From the NCBI RefSeq assembly GCF_003633895.1, contig NZ_RBID01000011.1, forward strand, positions 248,001 to 312,000: a stretch of DNA of 64,000 nt. The letters run 5' to 3'. The notes under the pieces are model-generated. The model was not told where the DNA came from, did no database searches, and saw nothing but the letters and a program-made list of their open reading frames with translations. This document shows, piece after piece, positions 1-9,721 of this stretch. Every line of letters starts with the position of its first letter. The first letter of the stretch is position 1. A program made the position numbers and the translations under genes. Source of the DNA: Vogesella indigofera. GTDB lineage: Bacteria > Pseudomonadota > Gammaproteobacteria > Burkholderiales > Chromobacteriaceae.

Positions 1-825
1 TACGATCTGGCGCGCGAACACCGGCTGCCGCTGATGGCGGTGGAGCACGACAACGACCGCCTGATCTGGCTGCTCGGCGGCGAGAGCAGCCGCCTGCACA
101 GCGGCACCGAAATCGCCGAAGGGCTGTCGCTGGAGGCCTATTTCGCGCTCTACGGCAGCCGCATCCTCGCCATCCACTACCGGCTGGAGCGGCGCAGCCC
201 GCGCCACGAGCAGTTGGCGCGCGATCTGGCCGAACACGCCGCACTGCGCCCGAAGTCGCTGTCGCTACTCAACCGGCTGTGCAACGACCTGGACGAGCAG
301 CAATTCAGCCAGCACCCGCTGTCCAGCGGCGAACACGTGCTGTACGACTGGCTGCTGGCCAGCGGCATGGTGGAGTTCCGCGATAGCGGCCACATGCGCT
401 GCCTCGATCCGCGGGCGCGCTTCTTTCTTGCCGGCGGCTGGCTGGAGGTGTGGCTGCTGTCGCAGGTGGCCGAGCTGGCGCAGATCCTGCCGATCAGCGA
501 TGCCGCCGTCGGCGTCAAGATCAGCCATCACAATGTCGAGAACGAATACGATGTGGCGATCCTGTGCAACAACCACCTGTACCTGATCGAGTGCAAGACC
601 GCCGCCCCCACCAGCTTCCAGCAGCGCGGCGTGGGGCTGGAAAACCTGTTCAAGCTCAACAGCGTCGCCGGCCTGGGCGGCCTGCACGCCAAGGCGATGC
701 TGGCCAGCCTGTACGTGCCGACCGAAAGCGAGGTCGGCCGCGCCGAATCGCAGCGCATCACGCTGCTGGCCGGGCCGCAGCTGCGCCAGGCGCGCGAGTA
801 CCTGCGCGAGTGGCTGATGAGCTGA
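1..825 (+). CDS. DUF1887 / Card1-like nuclease, C-terminal part (5' end outside window)
   Basis: The frame is open from the first base, so the start lies left of the window; 274 sense codons are visible. The C-terminal half carries the DUF1887 nuclease signature: a GGWLE segment near base 435, then NEYDV near 541-555 and LIECKT near 583-600, giving the D...ExK pattern of a PD-(D/E)xK nuclease. Family knowledge: DUF1887 proteins such as Card1/Can2 and Vibrio VC1899 join an N-terminal CARF sensor to this nuclease and are activated by cyclic oligoadenylate in type III CRISPR systems. The CARF half would be off the left edge. No CRISPR repeats or cas genes are visible here. It ends 198 bp before the next gene on the same strand. 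Confidence 0.75.
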   Translation, partial: YDLAREHRLPLMAVEHDNDRLIWLLGGESSRLHSGTEIAEGLSLEAYFALYGSRILAIHYRLERRSPRHEQLARDLAEHAALRPKSLSLLNRLCNDLDEQQFSQHPLSSGEHVLYDWLLASGMVEFRDSGHMRCLDPRARFFLAGGWLEVWLLSQVAELAQILPISDAAVGVKISHHNVENEYDVAILCNNHLYLIECKTAAPTSFQQRGVGLENLFKLNSVAGLGGLHAKAMLASLYVPTESEVGRAESQRITLLAGPQLRQAREYLREWLMS

Positions 826-1023
826 GCGTGGCCAGGGGCCGCCCTGTCGCATTCGCGGCCGCGCACGGTCCGCGGCCGGCGTCCATCGACGGCTACAGCG
901 GTACCGGCGGTGGCAACCGTGCCACAGTGGCAAAATATGTCATCGTGTTTGTGAGAAAAAGAATTTTTTGTGAAAGGCTTTCTGCTATCTTTGCCGCCGA
1001 TCCCATTTCCCCGAACGGTTGCC

Positions 1024-1758
1024 ATGCGCCTGATCCTGATGCTGCTGCTGGCCGCGGCCAATCTTGCCGGCGCCGACAGCCTGCTGCTTGCCACCGAACA
1101 CTTTCCGCCGTACCAGATCGAGCGCGAGCAGCGCGTCAGCGGTTTTGTCGCCGACAAGGTGATCGCGATGCTGCGCCAGGCCAATCTGCCGTACCGGCTG
1201 CGCGCCTATCCGTGGCAGCGCGCCTACAACACGGTGCTGGCGACGCCGCAATCCTGCCTGTTCTCGGTCACGCGCACGCCGGAGCGCGAGGCGTCGTTCC
1301 AGTGGATCGGGCCGCTGACGCACAGCGAGTGGACGCTGTACGCGCTGCGCGGCCGCTTCATTTCGTTTCGCAGTCTCGATGAGGTGCGCGACCTGCGCAT
1401 CGGTACCTATTACGGCGACGTGCGCGACAGCTACCTGCGCCAGCACGATATGAAGGTCGATGCCGCGCCGCAGGACCGCGACAACATCGACAAGCTGCTG
1501 CAGCGCCGCATCGACCTGTGGGCCAGCGACCGCTTCACCGCCAACGGCCTGCTGCTGCAACGGCAGCTGGACACGCGCATCGAGCCGGTGCTGGCCTTCA
1601 ACCGTGTCGACTTGTACCTGGCCTGCAACCGCAAGCTGGACGGCGGCGTGGTGAAACAACTGCAACAGGCGCTGCACATGCTCAAGCGCGACGGCAACTG
1701 GCGCGGCATCGAGCAGCGCTACGCCCGCTGGCCGGACATGCCGCAACACCAGCACTGA
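1024..1758 (+). CDS. Periplasmic solute-binding protein, SBP_bac_3 family
   Basis: A 244-residue protein with a hydrophobic leader of about 18 residues ending ...AGADS, followed by the bacterial extracellular solute-binding family 3 pattern (FPPYQ near residue 26, FVADKVIAML, then the GTYYGDV hinge). It probably binds an amino acid or similar small solute in the periplasm. The ATG at 1024 is preferred over an in-frame ATG at 970 because the leader begins exactly there. No permease or ATPase is adjacent, so it may be a solitary sensor/binding protein of the PA-type ABC-less group. A strong inverted repeat follows directly. Ligand unknown. Confidence 0.75.
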   Translation: MRLILMLLLAAANLAGADSLLLATEHFPPYQIEREQRVSGFVADKVIAMLRQANLPYRLRAYPWQRAYNTVLATPQSCLFSVTRTPEREASFQWIGPLTHSEWTLYALRGRFISFRSLDEVRDLRIGTYYGDVRDSYLRQHDMKVDAAPQDRDNIDKLLQRRIDLWASDRFTANGLLLQRQLDTRIEPVLAFNRVDLYLACNRKLDGGVVKQLQQALHMLKRDGNWRGIEQRYARWPDMPQHQH

Positions 1759-1763
1759 AACGC

Positions 1764-1803
1764 ATTGCGGCCAACCTTGATACAAGGTTGGCCGCAATGT
1801 TTT
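1764..1803. terminator. Bidirectional terminator made of two opposed AAGGTTGGCCGCAA motifs
   Basis: Arms 1764-1779 and 1783-1798 are perfect inverted copies with a 3-nt loop, followed by a short T run. It lies between the convergent binding-protein gene and trpE. Each arm is one copy of the dispersed AAGGTTGGCCGCAA motif, the arrangement typical of uptake sequences in Neisseriaceae. Confidence 0.75.
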
Positions 1804-1817
1804 TCAGCGGGTGGGGC

Positions 1818-3281
1818 TCAGGCGTCGAGGCCGCTTTGCACCAGCTCGGCGGCACGGATCACCGCGCGCGCCTTGTTCTGCGTTTCCAGCCACTCCGATT
1901 CCGGGACCGAGTCCGCCACCACGCCGGCGCCGGATTGCACGTACAGCACCTCGTTCTTGATCACTGCGGTACGGATCGCGATCGCCAGGTCCATGTCGCC
2001 GGTAAAGCCGAGGTAGCCGACGGCGCCGCCGTACACGCCGCGCTTGGTCGGCTCGAACTCGTCGATGATCTCCATCGCGCGCACCTTGGGCGCGCCGGAC
2101 AGGGTGCCGGCGGGGAAGGTGGCCTTGAGGATGTCGATGTTGGACACCTGCGGCTGCACCTTGCCCTCGACGCTGGACACGATGTGCATCACGTGCGAGT
2201 AGCGTTCGATGATCATGTTTTCGGTGATCGCCACGCTGCCGGTGTCGGCGACGCGGCCGACGTCGTTGCGGCCGAGGTCCATCAGCATCACGTGCTCGGC
2301 GATTTCCTTCGGATCGGCCAGCAGGTCTTCCGCCAGCGCCAGATCCTCTTCACGCGTCTTGCCGCGCGGGCGGGTGCCGGCGATCGGGCGCACGGTGACG
2401 GTGTCGTTCTCGCGGCGCACCAGGATTTCCGGCGAGGCGCCGACGACGTGGAAATCGTCGAAGTGGTAGAAGAACATGTACGGCGACGGGTTCAGGCTGC
2501 GCAGCGCGCGGTACAGCGCCAGCGGCGATTCGGCGAACGGCATGCTCAGCCGCTGCGCCAGCACCACCTGCATGATGTCGCCGTCGAGGATGTAGTTCTT
2601 GGCGTCGCTGACCGCCTGCTTGAACGCTTCCTCGCCGTATTCCGACACCGCCTCGGTGGCGACCGACGGCAGCGACAATGGAATCGCCACCGGCTCGCGC
2701 AGCTTGTTACGCAACTGGCCGAGGCGAGCGTTGGCTTTTTGCAGCGCGTTCGGCACCGCCGGATCGGCGTACACCACCAAGTAGAGCTTGCCGGACAGGT
2801 TGTCGACCACTGCCAGTTCTTCCGACAGCATCAGCAGGATGTCGGGGGTACCGACCGGGTCCGGCTTTTGCGTGGCGGCCAACCTTTTCTCGACGTAGCG
2901 CACGGTGTCGTAGCCGAAGTAGCCGACCAGGCCGCCGGTGAAGCGCGGCAGCCCGGCGATGGGCGGGGTGTGAAAGCGCTGGCTGAAGGCCTCGATGAAG
3001 GCGAGCGGGTCGCCTTCGTGGCGCTCAATCACCTTGTCGCCGTATTCCACCTGAACGCTTAAGCCCTGCACCCGCAGCCGGGTGGTGGCCGGCAGGCCGA
3101 TGAAGGAGTAGCGGCCCGAGCGCTCGCCGCCGACCACCGATTCCAGCAGGTAGGAATAGGGCTGGTTGGCCAGCTTCAGGTATACCGACAGCGGGGTGTC
3201 GAGGTCGGCGAACAGTTCGAGGGTGACGGGGATGCGGTTGTAACCGGCGCTGGCCAGTTCGGCGAATTGTTGCGGTGTCAT
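1818..3281 (-). CDS. trpE: Anthranilate synthase component I
   Basis: Converts chorismate and glutamine-derived ammonia to anthranilate, the first step of tryptophan synthesis, with a TrpG subunit not in this window. The 487 residues match family length. The N-terminal LLES motif (residues 45-48) followed by a serine is the tryptophan feedback-binding element. The chorismate-binding domain fills the C-terminal half, with [25 protein letters not shown] and GAVGYLGF blocks. The ATG at 3281 starts just before the conserved FAELA region. gph lies 184 bp upstream on the same strand, a pairing common in betaproteobacteria. No Trp-rich leader peptide is apparent upstream. One dispersed GCGGCCAACCTT motif lies inside the gene near 2876. 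Confidence 0.97.
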   Translation of the reverse strand: MTPQQFAELASAGYNRIPVTLELFADLDTPLSVYLKLANQPYSYLLESVVGGERSGRYSFIGLPATTRLRVQGLSVQVEYGDKVIERHEGDPLAFIEAFSQRFHTPPIAGLPRFTGGLVGYFGYDTVRYVEKRLAATQKPDPVGTPDILLMLSEELAVVDNLSGKLYLVVYADPAVPNALQKANARLGQLRNKLREPVAIPLSLPSVATEAVSEYGEEAFKQAVSDAKNYILDGDIMQVVLAQRLSMPFAESPLALYRALRSLNPSPYMFFYHFDDFHVVGASPEILVRRENDTVTVRPIAGTRPRGKTREEDLALAEDLLADPKEIAEHVMLMDLGRNDVGRVADTGSVAITENMIIERYSHVMHIVSSVEGKVQPQVSNIDILKATFPAGTLSGAPKVRAMEIIDEFEPTKRGVYGGAVGYLGFTGDMDLAIAIRTAVIKNEVLYVQSGAGVVADSVPESEWLETQNKARAVIRAAELVQSGLDA

Positions 3282-3465
3282 GGTCGTTCCAGGGTGTCAG
3301 GTCAAAAGGAGCGGGGCGGGGCGGCGTTTAGCGTCGCCATCGCCAACTGGCACGATCGGGCTGGAATCTCATGATGCAGGCTTTATCAAGTGTGGATGCG
3401 GAAACGGAACGGCTATTCTTACGCAAAAACGCCTGCGCCGTACAGAGGCAGCAGGCGTGGTGCCC

Positions 3466-4161
3466 TTATACGCGCAGGTTTTGCGGCAGTTCGGCGGATT
3501 TTTTCAGCAGCGCGAACAGCTCGACCAGGCTGTCGATCACCAGATCGGCGTGCAGGTTGGCCGCATCGCGGTAGCCATAGCTGACCGCCACCGGCAGCGC
3601 GCCGGCGGCGCGGGCGCACAGCACGTCGTTTTCCGAGTCGCCGACCATCACGATCTGCTGCGGGGTGATGCCCAGCACCTCGGCGACATGCCGCAGCGGC
3701 AGCGGCGACGGTTTTTTCTCGGGCAGGCTGTCGCCGCCGAGGATCAGGCTGAAGGCGCTGTCGATGCCCAGTTGCGCCAGCAGCGGCAACGCCAGCCGTT
3801 CCGACTTGTTGGTGACCACCACCAGCGGCAGGCCGAAGCCGTGCAGCAGGTTGAGGCCCTCGGCGACGCCGGGGTACATCTTGGTGTGTACGGTCAGGTG
3901 GCGGTAGTAGTGCTGGATGAAGAAGGTGAAGCCTCGTTCCCACAGCGCCGTGTCGGCCTGGCCGTCGCGGCTGTCGGTCAGTGCTCGGTGCACCAGGCTG
4001 GCGACGCCGTCGCCGACGTGGGACTGGATGCGTTCGGCGGCCAGCGGGGCGAGGCCGAGTTCGGCGCGCATGGCGTTGGCGCTGGCGGCGAGGTCGGCGA
4101 TGGAGTCAACCAGAGTGCCGTCGAGGTCAAAGGCGACGGCCTTGATGTGTGTCAGATTCAT
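3466..4161 (-). CDS. gph: Phosphoglycolate phosphatase, HAD family
   Basis: Dephosphorylates 2-phosphoglycolate arising from DNA 3'-end repair or oxygenase activity. The 231-residue protein opens with the HAD motif I FDLDGTLVDS (residues 11-20). It continues with VVTNK (motif II), KKPSPLPL (motif III lysine region) and GDSENDV (motif IV). An upstream in-frame ATG at 4278 would add 39 residues of low-complexity sequence before the HAD domain, so ATG 4161 is chosen. It lies 184 bp upstream of trpE in the same direction, and the gph-trpE order is conserved in many betaproteobacteria. Confidence 0.93.
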   Translation of the reverse strand: MNLTHIKAVAFDLDGTLVDSIADLAASANAMRAELGLAPLAAERIQSHVGDGVASLVHRALTDSRDGQADTALWERGFTFFIQHYYRHLTVHTKMYPGVAEGLNLLHGFGLPLVVVTNKSERLALPLLAQLGIDSAFSLILGGDSLPEKKPSPLPLRHVAEVLGITPQQIVMVGDSENDVLCARAAGALPVAVSYGYRDAANLHADLVIDSLVELFALLKKSAELPQNLRV

Positions 4162-4354
4162 GGTCAGCGTGGGGCGGGGCGGTAGCGTGACGGCGGGCGG
4201 CACGGGTTGAAGATGGCGCCAATTATACCGGAAGCCCGGTGCGCCACCGCCATGTGTTGCTTGCAGCGGAAATGACAAATCAGTAGCATGCCCGGTTTTG
4301 CCGCGCGGTGGCGCTTGCGCCGGCGTGGCTGGCTGTTTCTATCGAAAGGACATC

Positions 4355-5536
4355 ATGAAACCTCGTGCACTGGCTGTTGCCGTGACGCTATCCGGCCTGC
4401 TGCTGGGCGGCTGCGCCTCGCCGCTGGCCAACAAGACCGCCGATGCGGCGGCGATCCACACCATCGAACAGAACGCGCGGCTGGCGCGCTACAACTTCGA
4501 TGGCGAAGTGCGCGTCAAGGCGATCCGCCTGCCGGGCAAGGTGGAAAGCCTGGTGGAGGGCGACGTGATCGGCGAAGTGGCCAAGTCGTTCAGCCTGGAG
4601 TTGCGCGGCGCGGTGGACATGAGCAAGAGCCGTGTCGAGATGACGCCGACCTTCCGCTTCAGCCGGCCGAACGCCGAAACCTGGCTGCGCCTGCCGATGT
4701 TGGCCGAGCTGAACACGCTGACGCTGTGGGTGGACGCCTCGGTACTGGATCTGGCGATCCCGGTGCTGCGCGGCGAGCACAAGGGCAAGTACGTGATGTT
4801 CCAGGCGCCGCAGGACAAGGTGAAGAAGCTGCCGATAGACGCGGTGCTGGCGGAGTTGCCGCAGGTGGCGAAGAACATCTACGCCGCCGTCGATAGCAAG
4901 GCCTATACCTTCCAGCCGCTGGACGAGGCGGCGCGCCAGGCCGGCGCCAGCTATCGCATCCGCCTGACGCTGGACCCGCTGGCCGAGGCGAAAATGAGCA
5001 AGCAGGCGGTGCAGGAGCTGTTGCAGCTGGCGCGCCGTCATGCCGGTGAGCACCAGAAGGAAGTGGAGGAGTTCGCCACCGCCGTCGGCCCGCTGCTGGA
5101 CGCGTCGCAGGAAGAGCTGCAGACCAGCTCGCAGACCGACCTGCTGGTCAGCCGCAGCGGCAAGCTGCTGGGCATCAGCGAGCTGCGCGAGTTCTCGGTG
5201 CCGAAAGAGAAGGAGCTGGCGGTGACGGTGGCGTCCACGGTGCGCCTGAGCAACCACGACCAGCCGGTGTTCAGCATGCAACCGACGGTGAACAATGTGG
5301 TCAGTTTCACCGAGTTGCAGCCGCCGTCGTGGCTGGGCGGCAAGCGCCCGGCCGATGACGAGGAAGAAGCGGTAGACGCTGACGACGAGGCGCCGCTGGA
5401 CGAGGCCGCGCTGGCGGCGGAAGCGACCGAGGAAGCCGCTGCCGCAGCACCGGCCGTCAAAAAACCGGCGAAGGCCGCCAAAGCGGCCAAGCCGGTGGCG
5501 AAGCGCAAACCGAAACCGGTCGCCCGCGCCCAGTAA
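4355..5536 (+). CDS. Predicted lipoprotein with acidic middle and Ala/Lys/Pro-rich C-terminus
   Basis: A 393-residue protein with a clear lipoprotein signal (LLLGG-C, cysteine about residue 19) and an AAAGGA ribosome-binding site before ATG 4355. The body (residues 30-325) shows no motif I can assign. A run of acidic residues then precedes a tail of repeated Ala-Lys-Pro segments, like the periplasmic spacer tails of envelope lipoproteins. It is a single-gene unit with its own terminator and is divergent from gph. Function unknown; an outer- or inner-membrane-anchored envelope protein is all that can be said. Confidence 0.7.
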   Translation: MKPRALAVAVTLSGLLLGGCASPLANKTADAAAIHTIEQNARLARYNFDGEVRVKAIRLPGKVESLVEGDVIGEVAKSFSLELRGAVDMSKSRVEMTPTFRFSRPNAETWLRLPMLAELNTLTLWVDASVLDLAIPVLRGEHKGKYVMFQAPQDKVKKLPIDAVLAELPQVAKNIYAAVDSKAYTFQPLDEAARQAGASYRIRLTLDPLAEAKMSKQAVQELLQLARRHAGEHQKEVEEFATAVGPLLDASQEELQTSSQTDLLVSRSGKLLGISELREFSVPKEKELAVTVASTVRLSNHDQPVFSMQPTVNNVVSFTELQPPSWLGGKRPADDEEEAVDADDEAPLDEAALAAEATEEAAAAAPAVKKPAKAAKAAKPVAKRKPKPVARAQ

Positions 5537-5550
5537 CACGGCAACAGCAA

Positions 5551-5584
5551 AACAGCCCGTCACCATGGTGACGGGCTGTTTTGC
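5551..5584 (+). terminator. Rho-independent terminator after the lipoprotein gene
   Basis: A 30-nt perfect palindrome (arms AACAGCCCGTCACC, centre CCATGG) is followed by TTTT. It starts 15 bp after the stop codon. Confidence 0.9.
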
Positions 5585-5585
5585 A

Positions 5586-5598
5586 TTGCGGCCAACCT
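5586..5598. repeat. Dispersed uptake-like motif, single copy
   Basis: TTGCGGCCAACCT, one copy of the dispersed motif, immediately after the terminator of the lipoprotein gene. Confidence 0.7.
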
Positions 5599-5626
5599 GG
5601 TGTGCCATGACGGCGTAGCGCCGCAA

Positions 5627-5768
5627 AGAACCTGTTCAATGTCTGCTGCGCTTCGGCGATACGGCGTTAAAAACGCCTTCGGAATGCTCATTTACTGCTT
5701 GTAAATTCCGCTTCCTCAGTCGTTTTTGCCTTGTCTCGCTCTAGCTCGCGAGACCTTGAACAGGTTCT
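5627..5768. mobile_element. 142-bp MITE-like element, copy A
   Basis: The ends are a perfect 13-bp inverted repeat: AGAACCTGTTCAA at 5627-5639 and its complement at 5756-5768. The interior aligns, in opposite orientation, with the copies at 16467-16618 and 47251-47402; shared blocks include GGCGATAC, CTTCGGAATGCT, CCGCTTCCTCAG and GCCTTGTCTCGC. It has no coding capacity. The structure is that of a non-autonomous, MITE-like element; the mobilising transposase is not in this window. Confidence 0.75.
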
Positions 5769-5866
5769 AAGAAAACCTCGCAGGGCACCTGGGCCGAGGT
5801 GCGCCGACGCAGACAGGACACTTAGTACGGCGGCGCAACGCAGGATCAGGGTGGTGTTGGCGGCGC

Positions 5867-6595
5867 CTACAGCTGGCGGATGTCCAGCACCGGCACACTG
5901 CCGAACGCGGCGCTGTGCAGGTAGGTGACAATCGCTGCCGCGGCGGCGGCGGGCGAAGTCAGCTGGCCGTCGGCCTTCAGTGCGTCAAAGCGTGGTTTGT
6001 GCGGGAACTGCGCCGGATCGGCGGCGCGGATCTCGCCCTGCATGCCGGTATCGATCACGCCGGGATACAGCGACACCGCCAGCAGCGGCCTGGCAGCGCC
6101 TTGCTGCTCGGCGGCCAGGGTGCGGGTGAAGTGGTCGACGCCGGCCTTGCTGGCGCAGTACACGCTCCAGCCAGGGTAGGGGTTGGCAGCGGCGCCGGAG
6201 GAGATGTTCAGCACCCGGCGGACGCCATCGTGGCCGGCGCTGCGCGCGACAAAGGCGTCGCACAGCAGCAGCGGCGCGGTCAGGTTCAGCGCGATCGCCT
6301 GTTCCGCCGCGCCGGGCGGATAGGCGCCGACCTGCGCGATCGGCTGCACCGTGCCGGCATTGTTGATCAGCGTCAGGCTGTCGCAGTCACCCAGCGCCGC
6401 CAGCGCCCGTTCCAGCAGCAGCGGCAGCAGGCTGCTGTCGGCCAGGTCGGCGTCCAGCGTGATCAGCTGCGGGTGTTCCGGCAGCGCACTGCAGTCGCGC
6501 GCGACGGCGACCACGCGGCTCCCGTCACGCAACAGCTGCGCGGTGAGCGCCGCGCCCAGCCCGCGCGAGGCGCCGGTGACGACGTAGCCGTTCAC
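5867..6595 (-). CDS. Short-chain dehydrogenase/reductase
   Basis: A 242-residue classical SDR, an NAD(P)H-dependent carbonyl reductase. It has the nucleotide-binding TGASRGLG (residues 7-14), NNAG and the catalytic YCASK (Tyr-x-x-x-Lys), with an upstream Ser in ISSGAA. The GTG at 6595 overlaps the rpe stop codon by 4 bp (GTGA), which fixes the start and implies translational coupling. The pattern is closest in my recollection to the sepiapterin/benzil-reductase-type SDRs (YueD-like); the substrate cannot be read from sequence. Confidence 0.85.
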   Translation of the reverse strand: MNGYVVTGASRGLGAALTAQLLRDGSRVVAVARDCSALPEHPQLITLDADLADSSLLPLLLERALAALGDCDSLTLINNAGTVQPIAQVGAYPPGAAEQAIALNLTAPLLLCDAFVARSAGHDGVRRVLNISSGAAANPYPGWSVYCASKAGVDHFTRTLAAEQQGAARPLLAVSLYPGVIDTGMQGEIRAADPAQFPHKPRFDALKADGQLTSPAAAAAAIVTYLHSAAFGSVPVLDIRQL

Positions 6596-7278
6596 TTGCG
6601 GCCAACCTTGGCCAGTTCGGCGCGCATCGCGTCGATGGTGGCCTTGTAGTCCGGGGTGCCGTAGATGGCGCTGCCGGCGACAAAGGTGTCGGCACCGGCG
6701 GCGGCGATCTCGGCGATGTTGTCGACCTTCACGCCGCCGTCCACCTCCAGCCAGATCTCTCCGCCATGCTTGGCGGTGTACTCGTCGATGCGCTGGCGCA
6801 CTGCGCGCACCTTGTCCAGCGTCTGCGGGATGAAGCGCTGGCCGCCGAAGCCGGGGTTGACCGACATCAGCAGGATCATGTCCAGCTTGTCCATCACGTG
6901 GTCGAGGTGCGACAGCGAGGTGGCCGGGTTCAGCACCAGGCCGGCCTTGCAACCGGCGTCCTTGATCAGGCCGAGGGTGCGGTCGATGTGGTGCGACGCT
7001 TCCGGATGGAAGGTGATGATGTCGGCGCCGGCCTTGGCGAAGCTGGCGGCAAGGGCGTCGACCGGGGTCACCATCAGGTGCACGTCGATCGGGGCGGTGG
7101 TGTGCGGACGGATCGCCTCGCAGACCAGCGGGCCGATGGTCAGGTTCGGCACGTAGTGGTTGTCCATCACGTCGAAGTGGATGATGTCGGCGCCGGCGGC
7201 GATCACGTCGCGGACTTCCTCGCCCAGACGGGCGAAATCGGCGGACAACAGGGACGGGGCAATACGGAATTGGCTCAT
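6592..7278 (-). CDS. rpe: Ribulose-phosphate 3-epimerase
   Basis: Interconverts ribulose-5-phosphate and xylulose-5-phosphate in the pentose phosphate pathway. The 228 residues are of normal length and contain [10 protein letters not shown] at the start, [12 protein letters not shown] (metal/substrate-binding His and Asp), [15 protein letters not shown] and EVDGGV. It is followed by an overlapping SDR gene. The last codons (VGRK) fall in a copy of the dispersed TTGCGGCCAACCTTG motif, so the motif lies inside the rpe 3' end. Confidence 0.97.
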   Translation of the reverse strand: MSQFRIAPSLLSADFARLGEEVRDVIAAGADIIHFDVMDNHYVPNLTIGPLVCEAIRPHTTAPIDVHLMVTPVDALAASFAKAGADIITFHPEASHHIDRTLGLIKDAGCKAGLVLNPATSLSHLDHVMDKLDMILLMSVNPGFGGQRFIPQTLDKVRAVRQRIDEYTAKHGGEIWLEVDGGVKVDNIAEIAAAGADTFVAGSAIYGTPDYKATIDAMRAELAKVGRK

Positions 7279-7419
7279 GGCTTTGTACGGGGCGGGGCTG
7301 GAAATGCCCGCCATTGTACGACATTGCTCCGCCGGACGGCGACGCGTGCGGCGGATCGGCGCTACAATCAGGCTTTGCTGCCGGGCGTGTTGCCCTGCAC
7401 CATGCCGGAACCGCCACCC

Positions 7420-7797
7420 ATGAACGACGACTACCAGATCACGGTCGAGGCCGAAGCCTTCTACCAGCAGCAATACTCCAACGCCGAAGCCGGCCAGTAC
7501 GTGTTTGCCTATCGCATCACGCTGCGCAATACCGGGCGCCACCCGGCCAAGCTGCTGTCGCGGCACTGGATCATCACCGACGCCAACAACGAGCAGCAGG
7601 AAGTGCGCGGCATGGGCGTGGTCGGCGAGCATCCGCACCTGCAGCCGGGCGAGAGCTACAGCTATACCAGCGGCTCCACGCTGCGCACCCCCTACGGCAG
7701 CATGCACGGCAGCTACCAGATGCAGGCCGACGATGGTACCCGCTTCGAGGCGCCGATTCCGGAATTCCACCTGATCGCGCCGCGCACCCTGCACTGA
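7420..7797 (+). CDS. apaG: ApaG protein
   Basis: A 125-residue ApaG-domain protein, exactly the usual length, with a fibronectin-III-like beta fold. Characteristic stretches are [37 protein letters not shown] and [18 protein letters not shown]. ApaG is linked to Co2+ resistance and Ap4A levels in enterobacteria, but its biochemical role is not settled. ATG 7420 is taken; an ATG six codons upstream (7402) is possible. It is divergent from rpe with a 141-bp gap. Confidence 0.95.
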   Translation: MNDDYQITVEAEAFYQQQYSNAEAGQYVFAYRITLRNTGRHPAKLLSRHWIITDANNEQQEVRGMGVVGEHPHLQPGESYSYTSGSTLRTPYGSMHGSYQMQADDGTRFEAPIPEFHLIAPRTLH

Positions 7798-7844
7798 GAC
7801 ACCGTCACCCCTGTACCTACCCTGTATCGACCAAGAGCAGCCGA

Positions 7845-9638
7845 ATGCGACCAGCCGCCCATAGCAATACCCCGCCCCCGACCGACCGGGATGACCTGAA
7901 AACGCTGAAAACCCTGCTGCCCTACCTGTGGAGCTTCAAGTGGCGGGTGCTGTTCGCGCTGTCCTGCCTGGTGTCGGCCAAGATCGCCGGCGTGATCACG
8001 CCGCTGTTCCTCAAGGACATCGTCGACCAGCTGTCGATCCCGGCGACCTTGCTGGCGGTACCGGTGCTGGCCCTGGTCGGTTACGGTTTCGCGCGACTGG
8101 TGTCCAGCGTGCTGGGCGAATTGCGCGACGCGATCTTTGCGCGGGTGATCCAGGGCGCGGTGCGCTCGGTGGCTCGCTCGGTGTTCGCGCACCTGTTCCG
8201 GCTGTCGCTGCGCTTCCACCTGGAACGCCAAACCGGCGGCATGAGCCGCGACATCGAGCGCGGCACCAAGGGCATCGGCTTCCTGCTCAACTTCACCGTG
8301 TTCAACATCCTGCCGACGCTGGTGGAGATCGCGCTGGTGCTGGGCATCCTGCTGTACCGCTACAACGTGTGGTTCGCAGTGGTGACGCTGTCCACCATCG
8401 CCATCTACATCGCCTTCACGCTGACCATCACCGAGTGGCGCACCGTGTTCCGCCGCACCATGAACGACCTCGATTCCAAGGCCAACAGCAAGGCGGTGGA
8501 CGCGCTGATCAACTACGAGACGGTGAAGTACTTCGGCAACGAACGCTACGAGACCGAACGCTACGACGGCAATCTGGCGTCGTGGGAGCGCTCCGCGATC
8601 AAGAACCAGGTGTCGCTGTCGATGCTCAACGCCGGCCAGGGCGTGATCATCGCCACCGGCGTGACGCTGATCATGTGGCTGGCGGCGCGCGGCGTGGTCA
8701 GCGGCGAGATGACCGTCGGCGACGTGGTGCTGGTGGCCACCTTCATCACCCAGCTGTGGGCGCCGCTGCACTTCCTCGGCTTTGTCTACCGCGAGATCAA
8801 GCACTCGCTGGCCGACATGGAACGCATGTTCACGTTGCTGAACGTCGGCGCCGAGGTCGATGACCATCCCGCCGCGCAAACGTTGGCCGCCAAGCAGGTG
8901 GCAATCCGCTTCGACAGTATCGGCTTCGGTTACGACGCCAAGCGCCAGATCCTGCACGATGTCAGCTTCGACATCCCCGCCGGTCACACCGTGGCGGTGG
9001 TCGGTGCCAGCGGCGCCGGCAAGTCGACGCTGTCGCGGCTGCTGTTCCGCTTTTACGATGTCGGCAGCGGCGCGATCCGCTTCAACGGCACCGACATCCG
9101 CGAGCTGACGCAGGACAGCCTGCGCGCGCACATCGGCATCGTGCCGCAGGACACGGTGCTGTTCAACGACAGCATCTACTACAACATCGCCTACGGCCGC
9201 CCCGGCGCCAGTCGCGAGGAGGTGATCGAGGCGGCGAAATCGGCGCACATCCACGACTTCGTGATGAGCCTGCCGGACGGCTACGACACCACCGTCGGCG
9301 AGCGCGGCCTGAAGCTGTCCGGCGGCGAGAAGCAGCGGGTGGCGATTGCGCGCACCCTCCTGAAAAACCCGCCGGTGCTGATCTTCGACGAGGCCACCAG
9401 CGCGCTGGATTCGCGCACCGAAAAGGCGATCCAGACCGAGCTGTTCGACATCGCGGCCAACCGCACCACGCTGATCATCGCGCACCGGCTGTCCACCATC
9501 GCCGATGCCGACACCATCATCGTGATGGAGGGCGGCCGCATCATCGAGCGCGGCCATCACCGCCAGCTGCTGACCGCCGGCGGTCGTTACGCCGAAATGT
9601 GGCGCCTGCAGCAGGAAAGCGAGCTGGTGGAAGGCTGA
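7845..9638 (+). CDS. ABC exporter, ATM1/ABCB7-type fused permease-ATPase
   Basis: A 597-residue half-transporter: six membrane helices (residues about 25-310), then a nucleotide-binding domain. Walker [10 protein letters not shown] is near residue 389, the signature LSGGEKQR near 492, Walker [13 protein letters not shown] follows, and the H-loop is IIAHRLST. The permease has ETVKYFGNE, typical of the ATM1/HMT1 group that exports glutathione-linked compounds and supports metal homeostasis. It works as a homodimer in the inner membrane. It begins 47 bp after apaG and may be cotranscribed with it. Substrate inferred from subfamily only. Confidence 0.9.
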   Translation: MRPAAHSNTPPPTDRDDLKTLKTLLPYLWSFKWRVLFALSCLVSAKIAGVITPLFLKDIVDQLSIPATLLAVPVLALVGYGFARLVSSVLGELRDAIFARVIQGAVRSVARSVFAHLFRLSLRFHLERQTGGMSRDIERGTKGIGFLLNFTVFNILPTLVEIALVLGILLYRYNVWFAVVTLSTIAIYIAFTLTITEWRTVFRRTMNDLDSKANSKAVDALINYETVKYFGNERYETERYDGNLASWERSAIKNQVSLSMLNAGQGVIIATGVTLIMWLAARGVVSGEMTVGDVVLVATFITQLWAPLHFLGFVYREIKHSLADMERMFTLLNVGAEVDDHPAAQTLAAKQVAIRFDSIGFGYDAKRQILHDVSFDIPAGHTVAVVGASGAGKSTLSRLLFRFYDVGSGAIRFNGTDIRELTQDSLRAHIGIVPQDTVLFNDSIYYNIAYGRPGASREEVIEAAKSAHIHDFVMSLPDGYDTTVGERGLKLSGGEKQRVAIARTLLKNPPVLIFDEATSALDSRTEKAIQTELFDIAANRTTLIIAHRLSTIADADTIIVMEGGRIIERGHHRQLLTAGGRYAEMWRLQQESELVEG

Positions 9639-9675
9639 GCACGCCGCTTGGCGGGCCGGTGATGAGCAAGTGTTG

Positions 9676-9681
9676 TATAAT
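9676..9681 (+). promoter_or_regulatory. Probable -10 box for the following binding-protein gene
   Basis: A perfect TATAAT lies 41 bp upstream of the start codon at 9722. No convincing -35 at 16-18 bp is seen. Confidence 0.4.
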
Positions 9682-9721
9682 ACGATCGGTATAAAAAACT
9701 CAAACAATCCAGGCTATTGTC

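Noticed and set aside
1518-3062. 514-codon open frame opposite trpE
   Set aside because: Crosses a gene end and a terminator and mirrors trpE codons; not a gene.
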